The notes under the pieces were generated by a model, which was not told the origin of the DNA, did not search any database, and saw only the letters and a list, made by a program, of their open reading frames with translations. Of a DNA stretch of 64,000 nucleotides, positions 12,787 to 24,592 are shown piece by piece. Made by a program: the position numbers and the translations under genes. Every line of letters begins with the position of its first letter. Within the stretch, counting starts at the first letter, position 1. The stretch spans positions 19,549,844-19,613,843 of the forward strand of contig NC_037592.1 in NCBI RefSeq assembly GCF_003073045.1, in the 5' to 3' direction. The DNA comes from Pomacea canaliculata (taxonomy: Eukaryota; Mollusca; Gastropoda; Architaenioglossa; Ampullariidae).

Positions 12787-15700
12787 ATGGCCTCCGTTTG
12801 CGAACCGCTTACTCTTGAAAGAGGTTTGCACTAAGAGTTTTTAATTTCTTTCATGCAGCACTGTGCTAAATTTAAGGTTTTGAGGGTTTACTCCCCCAGA
12901 GTGCATTTAATCTTAATAAATCTTCCAGGTAAATATGTGATTGTAATGCTATTTACGTTTTTGGACATCCCCTTCCTTTTCATCTCGATTTCCGGGTTTT
13001 TGTTGATTTTAGCGTATCTAGCTGTAAATAATGCACAATCTGCTAAGTCCAAGAATTGCAGACTACGCTTTAAATTTTGAGAAAAATTTTTCTGCTTACA
13101 GGAACAGGAGTTTTTCAGTGTTCAAAAATACCACACCTGATACCTCATCGAGAAATTAGGAAATACTGTCACTAGATGAGAATTCTTATCTGTGGTAGCC
13201 ATCACTAAATCAGTAATTTGAGACGTGTAATTTCTGTAGGGAAGGCAAGCTTTGCAGTCGAAAGTTACGGTACAAATGCGTTACGATGACCATCCCCGCT
13301 TCCACTTACCCTTTTCATCAGTTAATTAAGCCAGACATCCCGCATCGAATTCCACCCACCCCGTCCCTGAACGCCCACAGTGCGAAATTGCCTTTATATG
13401 GAATTACGTCTCCAACAGCTCAACAAAAACAATGTAATAAGGCGATTCTTTAATTTCTGGTCTGCTCAGTCAATATAACATGTGTCTTGTGGCTCCATGC
13501 TTCAATAAATGTTACTGATTCTTTTACAGATATCATGAGAGCTATTGAGTTGCTTGAAATCTTGCAGAAAAGTAAGTGTTTATATAATTTTTTAAAATTC
13601 AACTATTAATAATAAGCACATCATTGAGATATACATCTAAAAAGTGTCAAAAAATTTCAAAGATAATGTCTTTTGATTTTATGACTTTATTAACTTGATG
13701 GAAAGGGTTATTATGATTGCAGATTTATTAGATCCTCTGACTGCATGATTGTTCAGATACACTTATTTGTGTGGGTGAGTCAACATCAAATCATGACTCA
13801 TCCAAAGACAGCTTTACCCTTGCAGGACCAAACTGATACTATGCCAAAAGAAAAATGAATCAGCAATGACAACACTCGTTATTAATGTCAGATATTGCCA
13901 ACAAAGCCATATTTTGTTTGAGGTTACCTTTCTTTGGTAGCTTGACCAGGTGGCCTAGTTTCCAGTCTGTTGGTACTAGCTCTTGTTCCCAGATCTTAAA
14001 AGGGGCAGTAAAAATGTTGTTGCTGTTGTTTCTGGATCTGCCGTTAGTGCTTTGTGTATGCCATCCAGGCCTACTGCTTTATCACTTTTCATGCTTTTGG
14101 TACCTTTGATGATTTCTGTCTTAGTTGGAGGGCTGGTGTTGATGTGAAGTGCAGTTGCTGGTGGCATGTCAGGTAAGGATGGTGGACGAGGTCGATTCAA
14201 GATCTGTTTGAAGTGTTCCATCCAGCAGCCTCTTTGTCCTGTATCATTTGTTATGGTCTTGCCATCTTTGTCTTTCACTGGCTTGTTCGGTTTAATGTTC
14301 TTGCCTGACAACAGAGTTTGTGTTATTTCGTATAGTCGCTTCATGTTTCCCTATATAGCTGCTGTCTCTGCTTCTTCTATCAGTTCATGGGTGAAGCGTC
14401 TCTTGTCCTTCCTGACAGACCTCTTCACTTGGCGGTTGGGTTCCCAATATTCATCTCTGAGACCTTCCTTCTCTGGCTGATCTTGACGCTGGTTGAGCCT
14501 CTGTTTCATTCCCTTTCTTAATTCAATCTTTGCCCAGGTCTCTGGAGTCATCCATTCCTTGTGTTTTCCAGGTCCCTATCCTGGTTCTTGCCTTGGTCGT
14601 CAAAATATGAGTAGGCGAGCTGGCTTCCTTAAGGCTTTGACCAAAATATGTCCTAAGCTCTTCTAGGGCAGAATCTTCCTGACCAGGCCCTTGTTGTGGT
14701 ACTGTTTCAGTTTCTGTAAGAGCTTTATTTTCCTTTTTACATGAGTGTGTGGCTAGCCCAAAGCAAAACCCACAACCTGGAGGGCCAGGATGTAACATTT
14801 TAGTCTGGCCTGTCCCCTGACAGACCTGGGGCTGTAGTCACATCGCACTGACATTTTCCTCGTCGCTAAACCTCTAACCCCCTGAGAGCTGGCCGGTCGC
14901 CAGGCGAGCGCCATGCGTGCGAGAAATGTCACCTGTTTGACCGCAGGTCAGCAATCTGGCCGTCGTCACCCCAACCTTGATGGAATACCAAGGGAACTTC
15001 AAGTGTCTGCATGCGCGAACCAACTTGTAGTACACGCACAGGTTTTCCCCAACAATCGGAGGAGGACAATTTAACATCTTTTCACATCGCGCTCTTGATG
15101 CAAAGCTGAAATACGCATCATTTTGTGTGTATGGTATATAAAGTATTATGTTCTATTAAAATCTATTTGATATGTTTCCGTTATCTTCAGTTTTTTTGGC
15201 AAATAGTATTTGAGAAGGCATCCAAGTCAGTATCGTTGACAGTGACTAGCAAGGGACTTAAACTGACTGAAAAAGAACCAAGTGTTTGTGAGAAAGGCTC
15301 GTGAGTATAGCGTACGAAGTCCTTAGTCTGTAGATAAAATGACAACATTGGTACTGCATACCTTTTTTTATTTGTGCCGTTACAATTCAGCTCAAATAGG
15401 CCACACATTTCTATGTTTATGTCATTGTGAGCAATAGGAGGGAAGAAAGACGAAGATAATATACCACCATATAAAAAGCTGAGAAGGCGAATTAAACAAA
15501 TATACTAACTAGCCTGATACATGCTGACTAATGCATTGTACAACATGTATTAGATGCAGCATCAGTGTATACTGCTCCTTCTTACATAAAACATTTGTGT
15601 ACAGGTACTTCCTGCTTTTTATTATTTGTGCAGATATGCCTTCAAAGACTGACCCTAGTGACAGCGGAACTTGTGTCAAAACTAAGCAACTGTCACTGGA

Positions 15701-18700
15701 GGCTTTGTATTTTCTTCAGTTTCTCGTGACTCGGTTAATACTGTAGCCAGCCGTTCTTTGGGAGACGCCTGCTAGATCAGCACACACACACTACACACAC
15801 AGATAACACACACAGACACACACACATTCTGAAAGGCACCAGTTACATAAAAACAAAGGGCAAGACACACTTGCAATGTCGGTGTAACATTGCACCCCCA
15901 ATTTGTAATTACTAAGTCCGCTTGTATGTCATTGACAATCTCCAGGATGTCATCGAAATGTTAATCGTTGATAGAGGGCTAAATCATCCCATGCATCAAT
16001 GGGATTAGTTTGATCGCGAAATATTCTGTTTCTGCGAATCTTTCTGTCCGCGTCATACAGCATTAAGTGTACAGCAGCCATCTTTAGCGAGCCCCACGTG
16101 AGTTACAGGTGCCAAGGGCCATCTCTGCACTTAGGGGCGGAACCACCCGCTAGCGCAGTTGAAAGAGGAGGCATTTCTCGGCCTTTACCGCACATAAAGG
16201 GTGGGTGGACCTTTGATGGCCCCTAAGTGACCTAGCGGCGCGACGTGACTACGGCCCCTGTTCAGCTTGGTTAGATCTGCCAGGAGCACAAGGCTCCTGC
16301 CAACATAGCTCTGTGAATTGAAAAGCCATGCAAACCACCACACCACTACAATGTAAGTTGCACCAACTTGTGGTGGATGAAGGGATATAGATGGTAGTAA
16401 GTTCAGAGAGGTATCAAGGACCACTACCAGGCACAGCAGGAGAATGTTTATAGGCTACAGTATATGATTAGAGACTGTTAGCTGCTGAAGAGAGTGAATG
16501 ATGTTGTTATATGCTAGATCTAGAGGATCTGCAGATAAGCAGCATTTTTCAGCATCCTTTGAAGTCTGACAAAAAGATATTTGAGAATACCTCCCAAAAG
16601 AGAATTATAGTACAGTCGGACCTCAATAAGTCGACCTTCCCTAAGTCGAAAACCTCCCTATATCGAATTAATTGTTAGTTCCCAGCCAAATATCTGCACT
16701 TACTACGCCATTTTCCCTAACTAAAAAATTCCGTAAGTCGAATTTTTTGGGGGGTCCCTTTGAGTTCGACTTATTGAGGTCCAACTGTAGTTGATTCTGA
16801 AAAGGACTCAAAAATCACCTTGGGTGGTAGCTGATGCCGTGGCAGCCAGAGAAGGAACAAACATCAAAGACGGCTGGTCATCCTGGACAGGAATGTTTAC
16901 TTTTGCCCAAAATAGGCAAGAGTGGCGAGCCCTGTCAGCTGCCATGACTTCATATGCTTCTCTCAATGTCAGGTGCTAGTCAGCGGACAACTGATGAGTT
17001 CACTGTGTCACCATTCTGTTCTGAATCCTCTAGGTCTTTATGTTGAGTCAAGGTCAAAATGGCTGGGTCACTGTGATTCGGGGTTGATTCTAGTCTTGCC
17101 CCCTGTGGGTACTGATATTTGTATCTATTCATGTCCATTTGTGCTTTTCAGGTGGGGATTTTCCAACACCTAAGCTTCAAGCTTTGCAGAGAATCCTACA
17201 AAGTGATTTTCTGCATGCTGTTCGAGAAGTTTATGAAAATATTTATGAGACAGTAGATATCAGTGGCAGCCCTGAAGTTCGAGCCAATGCAACTGCTAAG
17301 GTAGGCTTATGTGAGATACAGCTAAGCTGTGTAAGTAGTTTGGCACTAGGCATGCTAGACATTAGCATAATGTAGATGGCATTCCTGTTGATTGATGTAT
17401 GAAAAGTCAAGAACCAAAATAACAAAATTAGTTTGCTCTGTGAATTTTGTTGAAGAAAGATCAAAATTCTGTTTCTGAAACTGCAGGTTGTTTTATAAAT
17501 TTGATGTTAAGCATAGCAAGCTGTAAACAATTGTTAATAATAAATGGGCAATTTACAGGAATGGGAAGTAGCTGTAGTCTAGTTAGAAAGTAAAAAGTAG
17601 CTTGGCTACATTTTGGCTACTTTCATGACCATTCGTCAATTTGTGTGTACTTTGATATTTGTGTATATTGCTACAGCCAGCTGGGCACAGCTAACTTTTT
17701 ATAACATCAGGCTTTTAAAAGTATCCAAAAAGAAGCTGACTGCATTTTAAAAGTAGCTGGCTACTTTTTGGAAAATTGTAGCTGAGTGTAGCCGGCTACA
17801 TTTTGAAAAAAAGTAGCTGTAGTCTAGCCGACTACAAATTAAAAGTAGCTTGCCCAACCCTGGCAATTTATATAGCATAGAAACATAATCCAATAGAAGC
17901 AGTCACTAAATGCTTGCTGTGAAAACTAGATTAATGTGTAGTACCTGAACAAAACAGTGAGCAAAAATTTAAATTAAATAAAAAGACAATGACAATACAG
18001 AAGTAACTGACACTAGCAACAAAGAGTTAGCTAAAAAAATAACAGGCTACTGACAGAAATCTAATAATGTAAAGTGGAGAAGAGAGAACAGGTTAGTAGT
18101 GGGCTGTTTAGGAGGGGTGTTCACAAAAATTATGTCTGTTTAATGCACATTTAAAGGATTCAGTGTCTATTGGAAAACCATCTCAAGGCATGCACAAATA
18201 AATTTTAAATTGATTTTTTTTTTCCTTATATTCATGTACCATATAATAATGTTTTGCTTTTTCTAATTTGCTAGGCAACAGTAGCAGCATTTGCAGCCAG
18301 TGAAGGTCATGCCCACCCAAGAGTTGTGGAGCTGCCCAAAACAGAAGAGGGTCTAGGCTTCAATGTGATGGGAGGGAAAGAGCAAAATTCACCAATTTAC
18401 ATATCTCGAATCATTCCTGGAGGTGTAGCTGACCGACTTAATTGCCTCAAACGTGGTGATCAGCTGCTCTCTGTTAACGGAGTGGTATGTGCTGTACCAA
18501 TGGCTAGACGCCTAGTACTTCTGCTATTTCTTTTGTCAATATCTAGCAGTATTGTCAGCCTCTAGTTCATATGCAGATGGGTTCAAGATAAGTGTACAAA
18601 AAGGCTCATCAGTCTGAATGTCAACATTCTGTATGAGAAATAATACCCGTAGGCTTTGTAAATCTTAGATTTTACCGAAGATCACCATTCAAAAGCAACA

Positions 18701-21700
18701 TAAGGGGAAGAAAGGAATCTTCTTTTCTACTATAACAATATCTGTTCCTGCAGTACTTCAAGAAAACAAAATCAAACATCCTTTATTTTTATATTTTCCT
18801 TATGGTAACAAGGCTGAGGGTGCTTGTGGTCTGTTTTTTGTGTTTGGGTGAAAGCTTTGTGATATTCTTGTCAAGATCTAGGTCTGTGTGACTATACTTT
18901 TGGAAACATGAACTAATTTGATTTTAATGCAGTAACATCCTGCCATTTCGTTTACATTAAATTTATTTATTTCAGCAATCATCATTTGTTACATCAGTGC
19001 CTTTAATGTGATCAAGTAGTGCTGTTTGTTTGGCTTCTCTCTTCTTTTTGATGCCACAAAAATATAAAAATTCTGTTCAGATTTACACCCTTACTGTACA
19101 TGTTTCAGAGCTAAATACATGATCCAGATATAGTATACTATCTTCCTATTCGCAAAAGAAATATTCCTGCCTAATATTAAGGATCAGACAAGGGATGTGG
19201 CTTAATATAGGTATCACTTAGAACCCTACGGACTCACACACTGAACATGATTTATAAAACTCATGTTGCCTGGGTGCCTGTCAGTTAGTCAACAGTCAGT
19301 CAGCACCACAGCAAATAACAACCATTTTTCATCAAGGGGGTAATAAATGTTGCCGGTTTTCTCTCTCTCTTACTGACTCATTTCACTTACTTTCTTGAAT
19401 AGAGGATCTGATGAAATAATGTTCATGTAAAATTTTGCTCAGACTATCAGATTTGTTCTAACTCCAAGCAGGATACTTACTTTGCCCACTTGATGTCTCA
19501 TGACAGTGTGCACTGAGTACATAGCAAATCAAAGGACAAGGGGCAGAAGAAAAGAGTCACATCCCCTTGCCATTTTGTGAAGGGAGAAATAATTCTTTGT
19601 AGTGATGCATGCCGCCATAAAAGTTGCTGGCTTCACCCCTTTCTTCCTCCTTTGTCTGTTTCTTGTCTCACAATAGAGGCAGGTTGTAATTGATTCTCTG
19701 TAGAGGACATTTTTTCCATTTTAGCCATCAGTAATATTTAGAATGTATACAAAAATAATAAAAATAAGCTTGCTGAAAAGGAAAGGAATATTCAAGAAAA
19801 AATTTTTTTGAGATTTGGTGGATTTTTTGAATAATTCTCATCAAGAACCTTCATGCCACACACCTGCATATGCACATGCTCTACTACACTTTCCTTTATA
19901 TATATATAAAGATACAGAACTGTGGTATTAAAAAATGTTCATAAACTCTATGTGCAGTCAGTTGAGGGAGAATACCATGAGAAGGCTGTAGAACTGCTGA
20001 AGCAAGCCCAAGGTGAGTACAGAACTATTTGTTTGAAAATTATTTCTTATCGGATTTCTTTTTCCCATTGGATGAAGATTATTTTACGTAATTGTAGTAT
20101 TTTTCTGATATTTTTAATTATTGTTTTACAAGCTACTTCTAAAATAAACATAATTGCACATGTTTGTGTCTGTTTCTAGGTTTGAGTTTCTTCTTATTTT
20201 TTGTCAAAGACTTCACCCTGTACCATTGTGGTGTTTGGAAAAATGTCTCCAGATTTCTGTTAATTTTTCCCATACTGCTATGAAGGTATTAAGTTGCTCT
20301 ACAAATGGTATAAACGACATTTTCCTTTTTTACTGCATGGTTGGAAGGACTTTGCAGTGATTGAGAATGAAATGAAGTCACCTCAGTAACCATTCTTGGA
20401 AAAAATGCTTAGTTTTTCATTGAGCAATGGTTTAGCTCATTTTTACTGTGTATGTTATCATGCACAGTTGGTGGGATGAGCTATGTTTGTTAACCATATG
20501 TGGTTTTGAATCAGTAGCATTTGTCAGTAACATTCATTAGTTTATTTTCCTGCAGCCAGCATCTGATTTAATGTATCCTATGGCAGTTTTACAAAGTACC
20601 AGTATGAGCGAAGTCTTGAGTATTTTCTTGTGTTCCTTGGCCATGCAAAATGCACTGTGCCTCACTGTTGTTCACTGCCAGGCTCAGTGAAGTTGGTGGT
20701 GCGCTACACACCTCGTGTTCTTGAAGAAATGGAGGCCAGATTTGAGAAGCAGAGGGCTACAGGCAAGAGACTTCAGAGTGCAAAGCACCACACTTAAATT
20801 GGTAGTGACGTTTATAAGCAGGTGATCAGCTGCTAATGGTACTGATGACTCAGCTTTCTGCATGGATTATTTTAAACATTGTCTCCCTCTTCTGTTTTCA
20901 GTGATAACCTAAGTCACAAAAGACTGTGCTGTTATGCCTGGATAGCTTCTTGCATAACCATTGCAATTATTTTACACCCTGTATCATCAACCTTGCAACA
21001 TCAGCTGTAGCAGTGCCATAGCTAAAGTCCTTTTTATGTTTAGATGTATGTGCATGCACACCCATGCATGGCACGTGTGTGTGTGTGTGTGCAGTACAGG
21101 ACTAGAACCAGGAGTCAAGTATTTAGCAGTTCTCAGTGCCTGTGTATGTTTTTTGTTCAGTTACTGAGTGTACTTAAATTTGGTTTATTGGGGCTATTCT
21201 TAAAACAGCTTTGTGGACCCAACTGTCACCTATGCTTTCTGCATATTGTAACAGATTTATGTCTTTTCTGTTGATCACTATTATTTTCCTATTTTTAGAA
21301 CAGTGTGTGTGTATATATATATATGTGTGTAAGAGAGAGAAAGAGGATTTAGGTGTTTCGGTGACAAAAACGCATAACTTCATCCCATTCAGTTTTGTTT
21401 GAATGCAATAGATAGAATGTATTTAATTAATTTTTTTTTTTTTTTTTACAAATATTTGGATATAAGGTTTGCATTTGCCTTGAATTTCTATAATAATATG
21501 CTTGTACATAAAGGATTAAAGTAAAAAGTGTTGGGGCTTTTCCCATTTGCTATTGCTACTTTTTTTGTTCTGAGTTATTTTTATTCTTTCTTTGTATTAT
21601 ATATTAAGCATGAAAAATGCATGCAACATTTTTCTGTTATCACCAGCTGTTAGAATTAGATATCATATGGCTTATTACACCAAATGGAGTAATATGTTTG

Positions 21701-22747
21701 ATGTGATAAGATGTGCAACTGCTGCGAAAGAAATTAAAACAAAATTAATGTGACCTGTAGTTCTTAACTTACAACCAGGTTACATATTGACTGACATAAT
21801 TTGATTTGGACCTAAGTAGTTCTGCATTTATACATATTCAGTACATATATGGGTAAAAAGTTTAGGATTTTCAGTCATATCTCTGCACATACACATCAGT
21901 TCTGGTGGTTTAATGAGAAGATCAACATTAGACTCTTTGGCAACATTTTTAATGTTTGGAGTTGGAATTTTCACAATAAAGTTATTGTGAAGTACAGAGG
22001 ACACTCTCTGACTGTTACATATATAAAACTGATGAGAGAGGATAGAAATGTGGGTAGTGAGTGCGTTTAATGGCCAGGCAGTGCATGGGGATGTTAGTGT
22101 GTGTCTAAGAGAATGAGGAACACATGTGTTGCTGAGTTGTGCCAAATGTACCACATTTATTTTTTTCACTACTTTATAGTGCATGAATAATAATAAGGTC
22201 AAAGTGGTCGTAAGTCAAGAACTTCCTTTTACTGATAAAATTCATTTTGTATAATGGCAAAAATATTTAGAAAGAGGCTTAAACCATTTGTGTTGACCTT
22301 GAAGGATGCTACATTACATTTCTTTAAAACATAAAATGCTGCGTGGCTCTGTTTGGTTTATGAGATCAACGCAGTTGATTTTCTGTAATTTGGTTTACTT
22401 AGGCTATCCAACACATTGAGACATACCTTGTGTCTGTAAAAAAAAAAAAAAAATCAGACTACAATCAAATTGGCTGTGCAATCCAGTTAATAAATGTTTT
22501 GAAAGTTCATTTTCATGTGTGTTAAATGATAAAAAAATTTTCTTCTTAAGTTGTCCCTTTACTGCAACCACAGTGTTTGTCCTTGAATGACTAGTATTCT
22601 GGCTATAGATGATGAAAACTAGACAGGATGAAGTAAACTGATGAATTGCGTGTTGCAGGGTCTGTGAAATTGATTGTTCGTTACACCCCGCAAATTCTGG
22701 AGGAAATGGAGGCACGATTTGAGCGACACAAAATGGCTCGCAAATAG
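12787..22747 (+). CDS. LIN7: LIN7 (Veli/MALS) L27-PDZ scaffold protein
   Basis: LIN7 is a small scaffold at cell junctions and synapses; its L27 domain pairs with CASK/LIN2 and its PDZ domain binds C-terminal tails of membrane proteins. Exons with matching phases: 12787-12823 ([12 protein letters not shown]), 13530-13571, 17152-17300, 18275-18484, 19958-20012, then either 20682-20798 or 22659-22747. The product is about 202 or 193 residues, close to the usual 200. L27 covers about residues 10-75 ([20 protein letters not shown]). PDZ covers about 93-175 with the carboxylate-binding GLGF loop and [29 protein letters not shown] differs slightly from the common ADRHGGLKRGD. All introns are GT-AG. 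The large introns hold LINE, Harbinger and MITE insertions. Identification is essentially certain. Confidence 0.96.
13880..15080 (-). mobile_element. Non-LTR retrotransposon relic (RTE-like ORF2)
   Basis: Three broken minus-strand frames line up in order. 15077-14874 and 14798-14523 are 5' pieces. 14551-14351 is basic ([16 protein letters not shown]). 14344-13976 reads [27 protein letters not shown], and a K..KAVGLDGI motif. That is the linker between endonuclease and reverse transcriptase and the first RT motif of RTE/Jockey-type LINEs. The polymerase core is missing. It lies antisense in LIN7 intron 2. Confidence 0.75.
15870..16081 (-). mobile_element. Second PIF/Harbinger transposase relic
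   Basis: From an ATG at 16081 the minus strand reads [20 protein letters not shown], then [13 protein letters not shown]. This is the N-terminal signature of Harbinger transposases (RRxRIFRDRxNPxD..DDxELYxRFRF). The frame then breaks, and TLQVCLAL of the following helix is seen near 15870. It is independent of the copy near 8 kb, as orientation and preserved segment differ. Confidence 0.7.
16613..16787. mobile_element. TA-flanked MITE (pogo/mariner type)
   Basis: A 175-bp element has inverted ends CAGTCGGACCTCAATAAGTC and GACTTATTGAGGTCCAACTG, flanked by TA on both sides (16611-16612 and 16788-16789). It is non-coding and lies in LIN7 intron 2. TIRs of the form CAGTxxxACCTC are typical of pogo/Tigger-derived MITEs. 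Confidence 0.8.
17556..17862. mobile_element. hAT-type MITE with perfect 8-bp duplication
   Basis: The 307-bp element starts CAGGAATGGGAAGTAGC and ends GCTTGCCCAACCCTG. It is flanked on both sides by GCAATTTA (17548-17555 and 17863-17870), a perfect 8-bp target duplication. The interior repeats the phrase AGTAGCTGTAGTCTAG several times and contains AAAAGTAGCTGGCTAC. It is non-coding and lies in LIN7 intron 3. Confidence 0.85.
20682..20798 (+). CDS. LIN7: LIN7 alternative last exon A
   Basis: After an AG acceptor the exon enters in the phase set by the donor at 20012. It encodes the end of the PDZ domain ([20 protein letters not shown]) and a tail ending QSAKHHT before TAA. Its tail of about 15 residues is longer than in exon B. 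No AATAAA was noticed close behind it. Confidence 0.85.
22659..22747 (+). CDS. LIN7: LIN7 alternative last exon B
   Basis: A second exon with the same entry phase encodes [20 protein letters not shown] followed by FERHKMARK and TAG. It is homologous to exon A but shorter. An AATAAA at 23021-23026 gives a plausible polyadenylation site. The two exons each carry a stop, so they are mutually exclusive ends. Confidence 0.85.
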
Positions 22748-23020
22748 GCCATCTGAATCTCTACATCATATTTTTATTTAGTGGTTTTTCTCTCACCCTT
22801 CTTCATCAGCCAAGGAGGATTATAATTATCATGTTCTAGTTTTTATATCAAACTGGGAGATAGCAGTTGGGTACATTTTAGAGATTTCTTTTTAATGATT
22901 CTTGATGTTGAATAACATTTTCACTGAAAATTTTTTTTCTGTAGTTGAACATCTTTCATAACCTTCTATAACATTTCAAGAACTGTAAATTTTGAAAATT
23001 GGTTGTAAATGTAATGTCTG

Positions 23021-23026
23021 AATAAA
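23021..23026 (+). terminator. Polyadenylation signal of LIN7 (exon B end)
   Basis: AATAAA lies about 270 bp after the exon B stop and is followed by a GT-rich stretch (GTCTGTGTTTTT). Confidence 0.6.
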
Positions 23027-23625
23027 GATTCACACCCACCTACAAGTCTGTGTTTTTATTCATATTGCCATTTTGCCTGTATTCAAATTGCTTATGCTTG
23101 GCAAGAAATCAAGCAAAGGCTCTTAGCTTTCTTAAATGCATCCTTCAAGTGGGAAAACAGAACACTTGTTTTAATATGGAAAAATGTAAGCTGCATCATG
23201 TCAATTCAGCATAAGGAGTTACAAACCGGCTCAAACTTCTGTTTTTCTATTCTCATTCCTTCCCCTTGTAGTTTAAGAAATCGCAGAAAGAGGAGTATCC
23301 CTGTCACGACACCGCGTAGCATCTCATGTTCACACTCTACCGAGACACCGAGCACACCAGCGGAGTTAGACAATTGCGCGTTCTTTCTCTCCAATAAAAA
23401 AAAAATGATTCACCTGTACGAGTCTGCCTATGTTTACTAATCAAAACAAACAAACAAAAATGTCCTAACTATGAAAACACAGTCGAGGAAATCAATGCAA
23501 TTCAACAACGGAAGAACAAAGTTCGTATCTGCAAGAAGTATAACTGTTAATGAAATTTTACTAAAGCAAATTCTGCGGGGCTAATAAATATTATTTTTAT
23601 TAATTTTATTGGACACTCACTTTGA

Positions 23626-23853
23626 TTAATGAGAAGGTTGAGCCTGCTTGCTGTTGCATAGAGAAGCGAACCTGGGTGCGATGTTCGTACCCACTGCTAA
23701 TCGCAGCTCAGCCTCTGCGTCCACACGATTTCTGTATTGAGACTTCAGTGCTGCCAATGCTGAAAATCCTTGCTCACACATATACGAAGTTGAAAATGGC
23801 AGAAGAACTTTCATTGCTTTCTCAGAAAGGAGAGGATATTCACCTCCTCTCAC
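23626..23853 (-). mobile_element. hAT transposase C-terminal relic (ZBED5/SCAND3-like)
   Basis: The minus-strand frame reads YPLLSEKAMKVLLPFSTSYM, then CEQGFSALAALKSQYRNR and VDAEAELRLAV. This is the C-terminal dimerisation segment shared by hAT transposases and their domesticated ZBED5/SCAND3/FAM200 relatives (SxxxLKVLLPFxTxYLCExGFSAL). The rest of the transposase is absent, so it is a fragment. Confidence 0.8.
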
Positions 23854-23969
23854 CCTTTACTCTCTCTCCCCCAATCTCTTTCATCGCTGACTCTTCTCTC
23901 CCTCTCCAGTCACACCTCTTTCTTTCTTTTTTTTTTTTTTTTAACATCTTAAAGACGCATTCAGGAAAC

Positions 23970-24177
23970 TTAAGGTGACCAGACGTCCCGCTTTTGACCT
24001 CGTGTCCCGCCTGCTCATCGGGCAGGACGCCCATGTCCCGCTTTCTGGCTTTCTGGCAAGTCCATCAAATGTCCCGGTTGTCTTTAAAAATCAGAATTTG
24101 ATTTGGGGTTCTTTGACGGTGACGACACCAGCATCGGCACGTGTCCCGCTTTCGCCCTCGAAACGTCTGGTCACCTT
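23970..24177. mobile_element. Short inverted-repeat element (MITE)
   Basis: About 208 bp with complementary ends TTAAGGTGACCAGACGT and ACGTCTGGTCACCTT. The interior has several copies of GTCCCGC/TGTCCCG. AGGAAAC is repeated directly at both sides (23963-23969 and 24178-24184), with 8 bp possible if one mismatch is allowed. The size of the duplication suggests a hAT-type origin. It is richer in GC than its surroundings. Confidence 0.7.
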
Positions 24178-24184
24178 AGGAAAC

Positions 24185-24592
24185 GTCCATCATTCAAACC
24201 CTTTCATCCGTATACGTGCGCTCAGTCCTATAGTACTCTGACTAGGTCCCTGACACTCGCCTGCACGTCCCACTACGACAAAGATATGGACAGAGGTCTT
24301 TCTCCTTTTAAGCCCCATCAACTTGGAACGGATTACCCATCAGCCTTTGTCATCCCTTACCACCTTTAAGTCTAAACTTGAGACACATCTTTTCAAAATG
24401 ATTTCACTGACTCTATCTTGACCATGAGCATGCATAACGTGTCTGTAATTGTGCATGTTGCAGAAGTGAGCGTGTCTGTTATATGCGAATGTGGGTTCAT
24501 GGGTGATGATTTAGTCTGTGTATGATTTATGTAAAGCACTATGAGCAAATCTTTGGAAAGGCACTATATAAATCCTCATTATTATCATTAGG
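24185..24592 (+). mobile_element. LINE 3' end (CR1/L2-like)
   Basis: Broken frames end in the typical reverse transcriptase C-terminus: a LPSAFVIP-like segment, then TTFKSKLETHLFKM. The untranslated tail contains GTAAAGCACTATGAGCAAAT and GGCACTATATAAATCC, then (ATT)n. Such 3' tails are characteristic of CR1/L2-group LINEs. It is truncated at the 5' side by the MITE just before it, or by the original insertion. Confidence 0.65.

Noticed and set aside
23840..24034. Lys/Arg-rich minus-strand frame
   Set aside because: Runs through a poly-T tract and pyrimidine-rich DNA; low complexity, overlapping a MITE.
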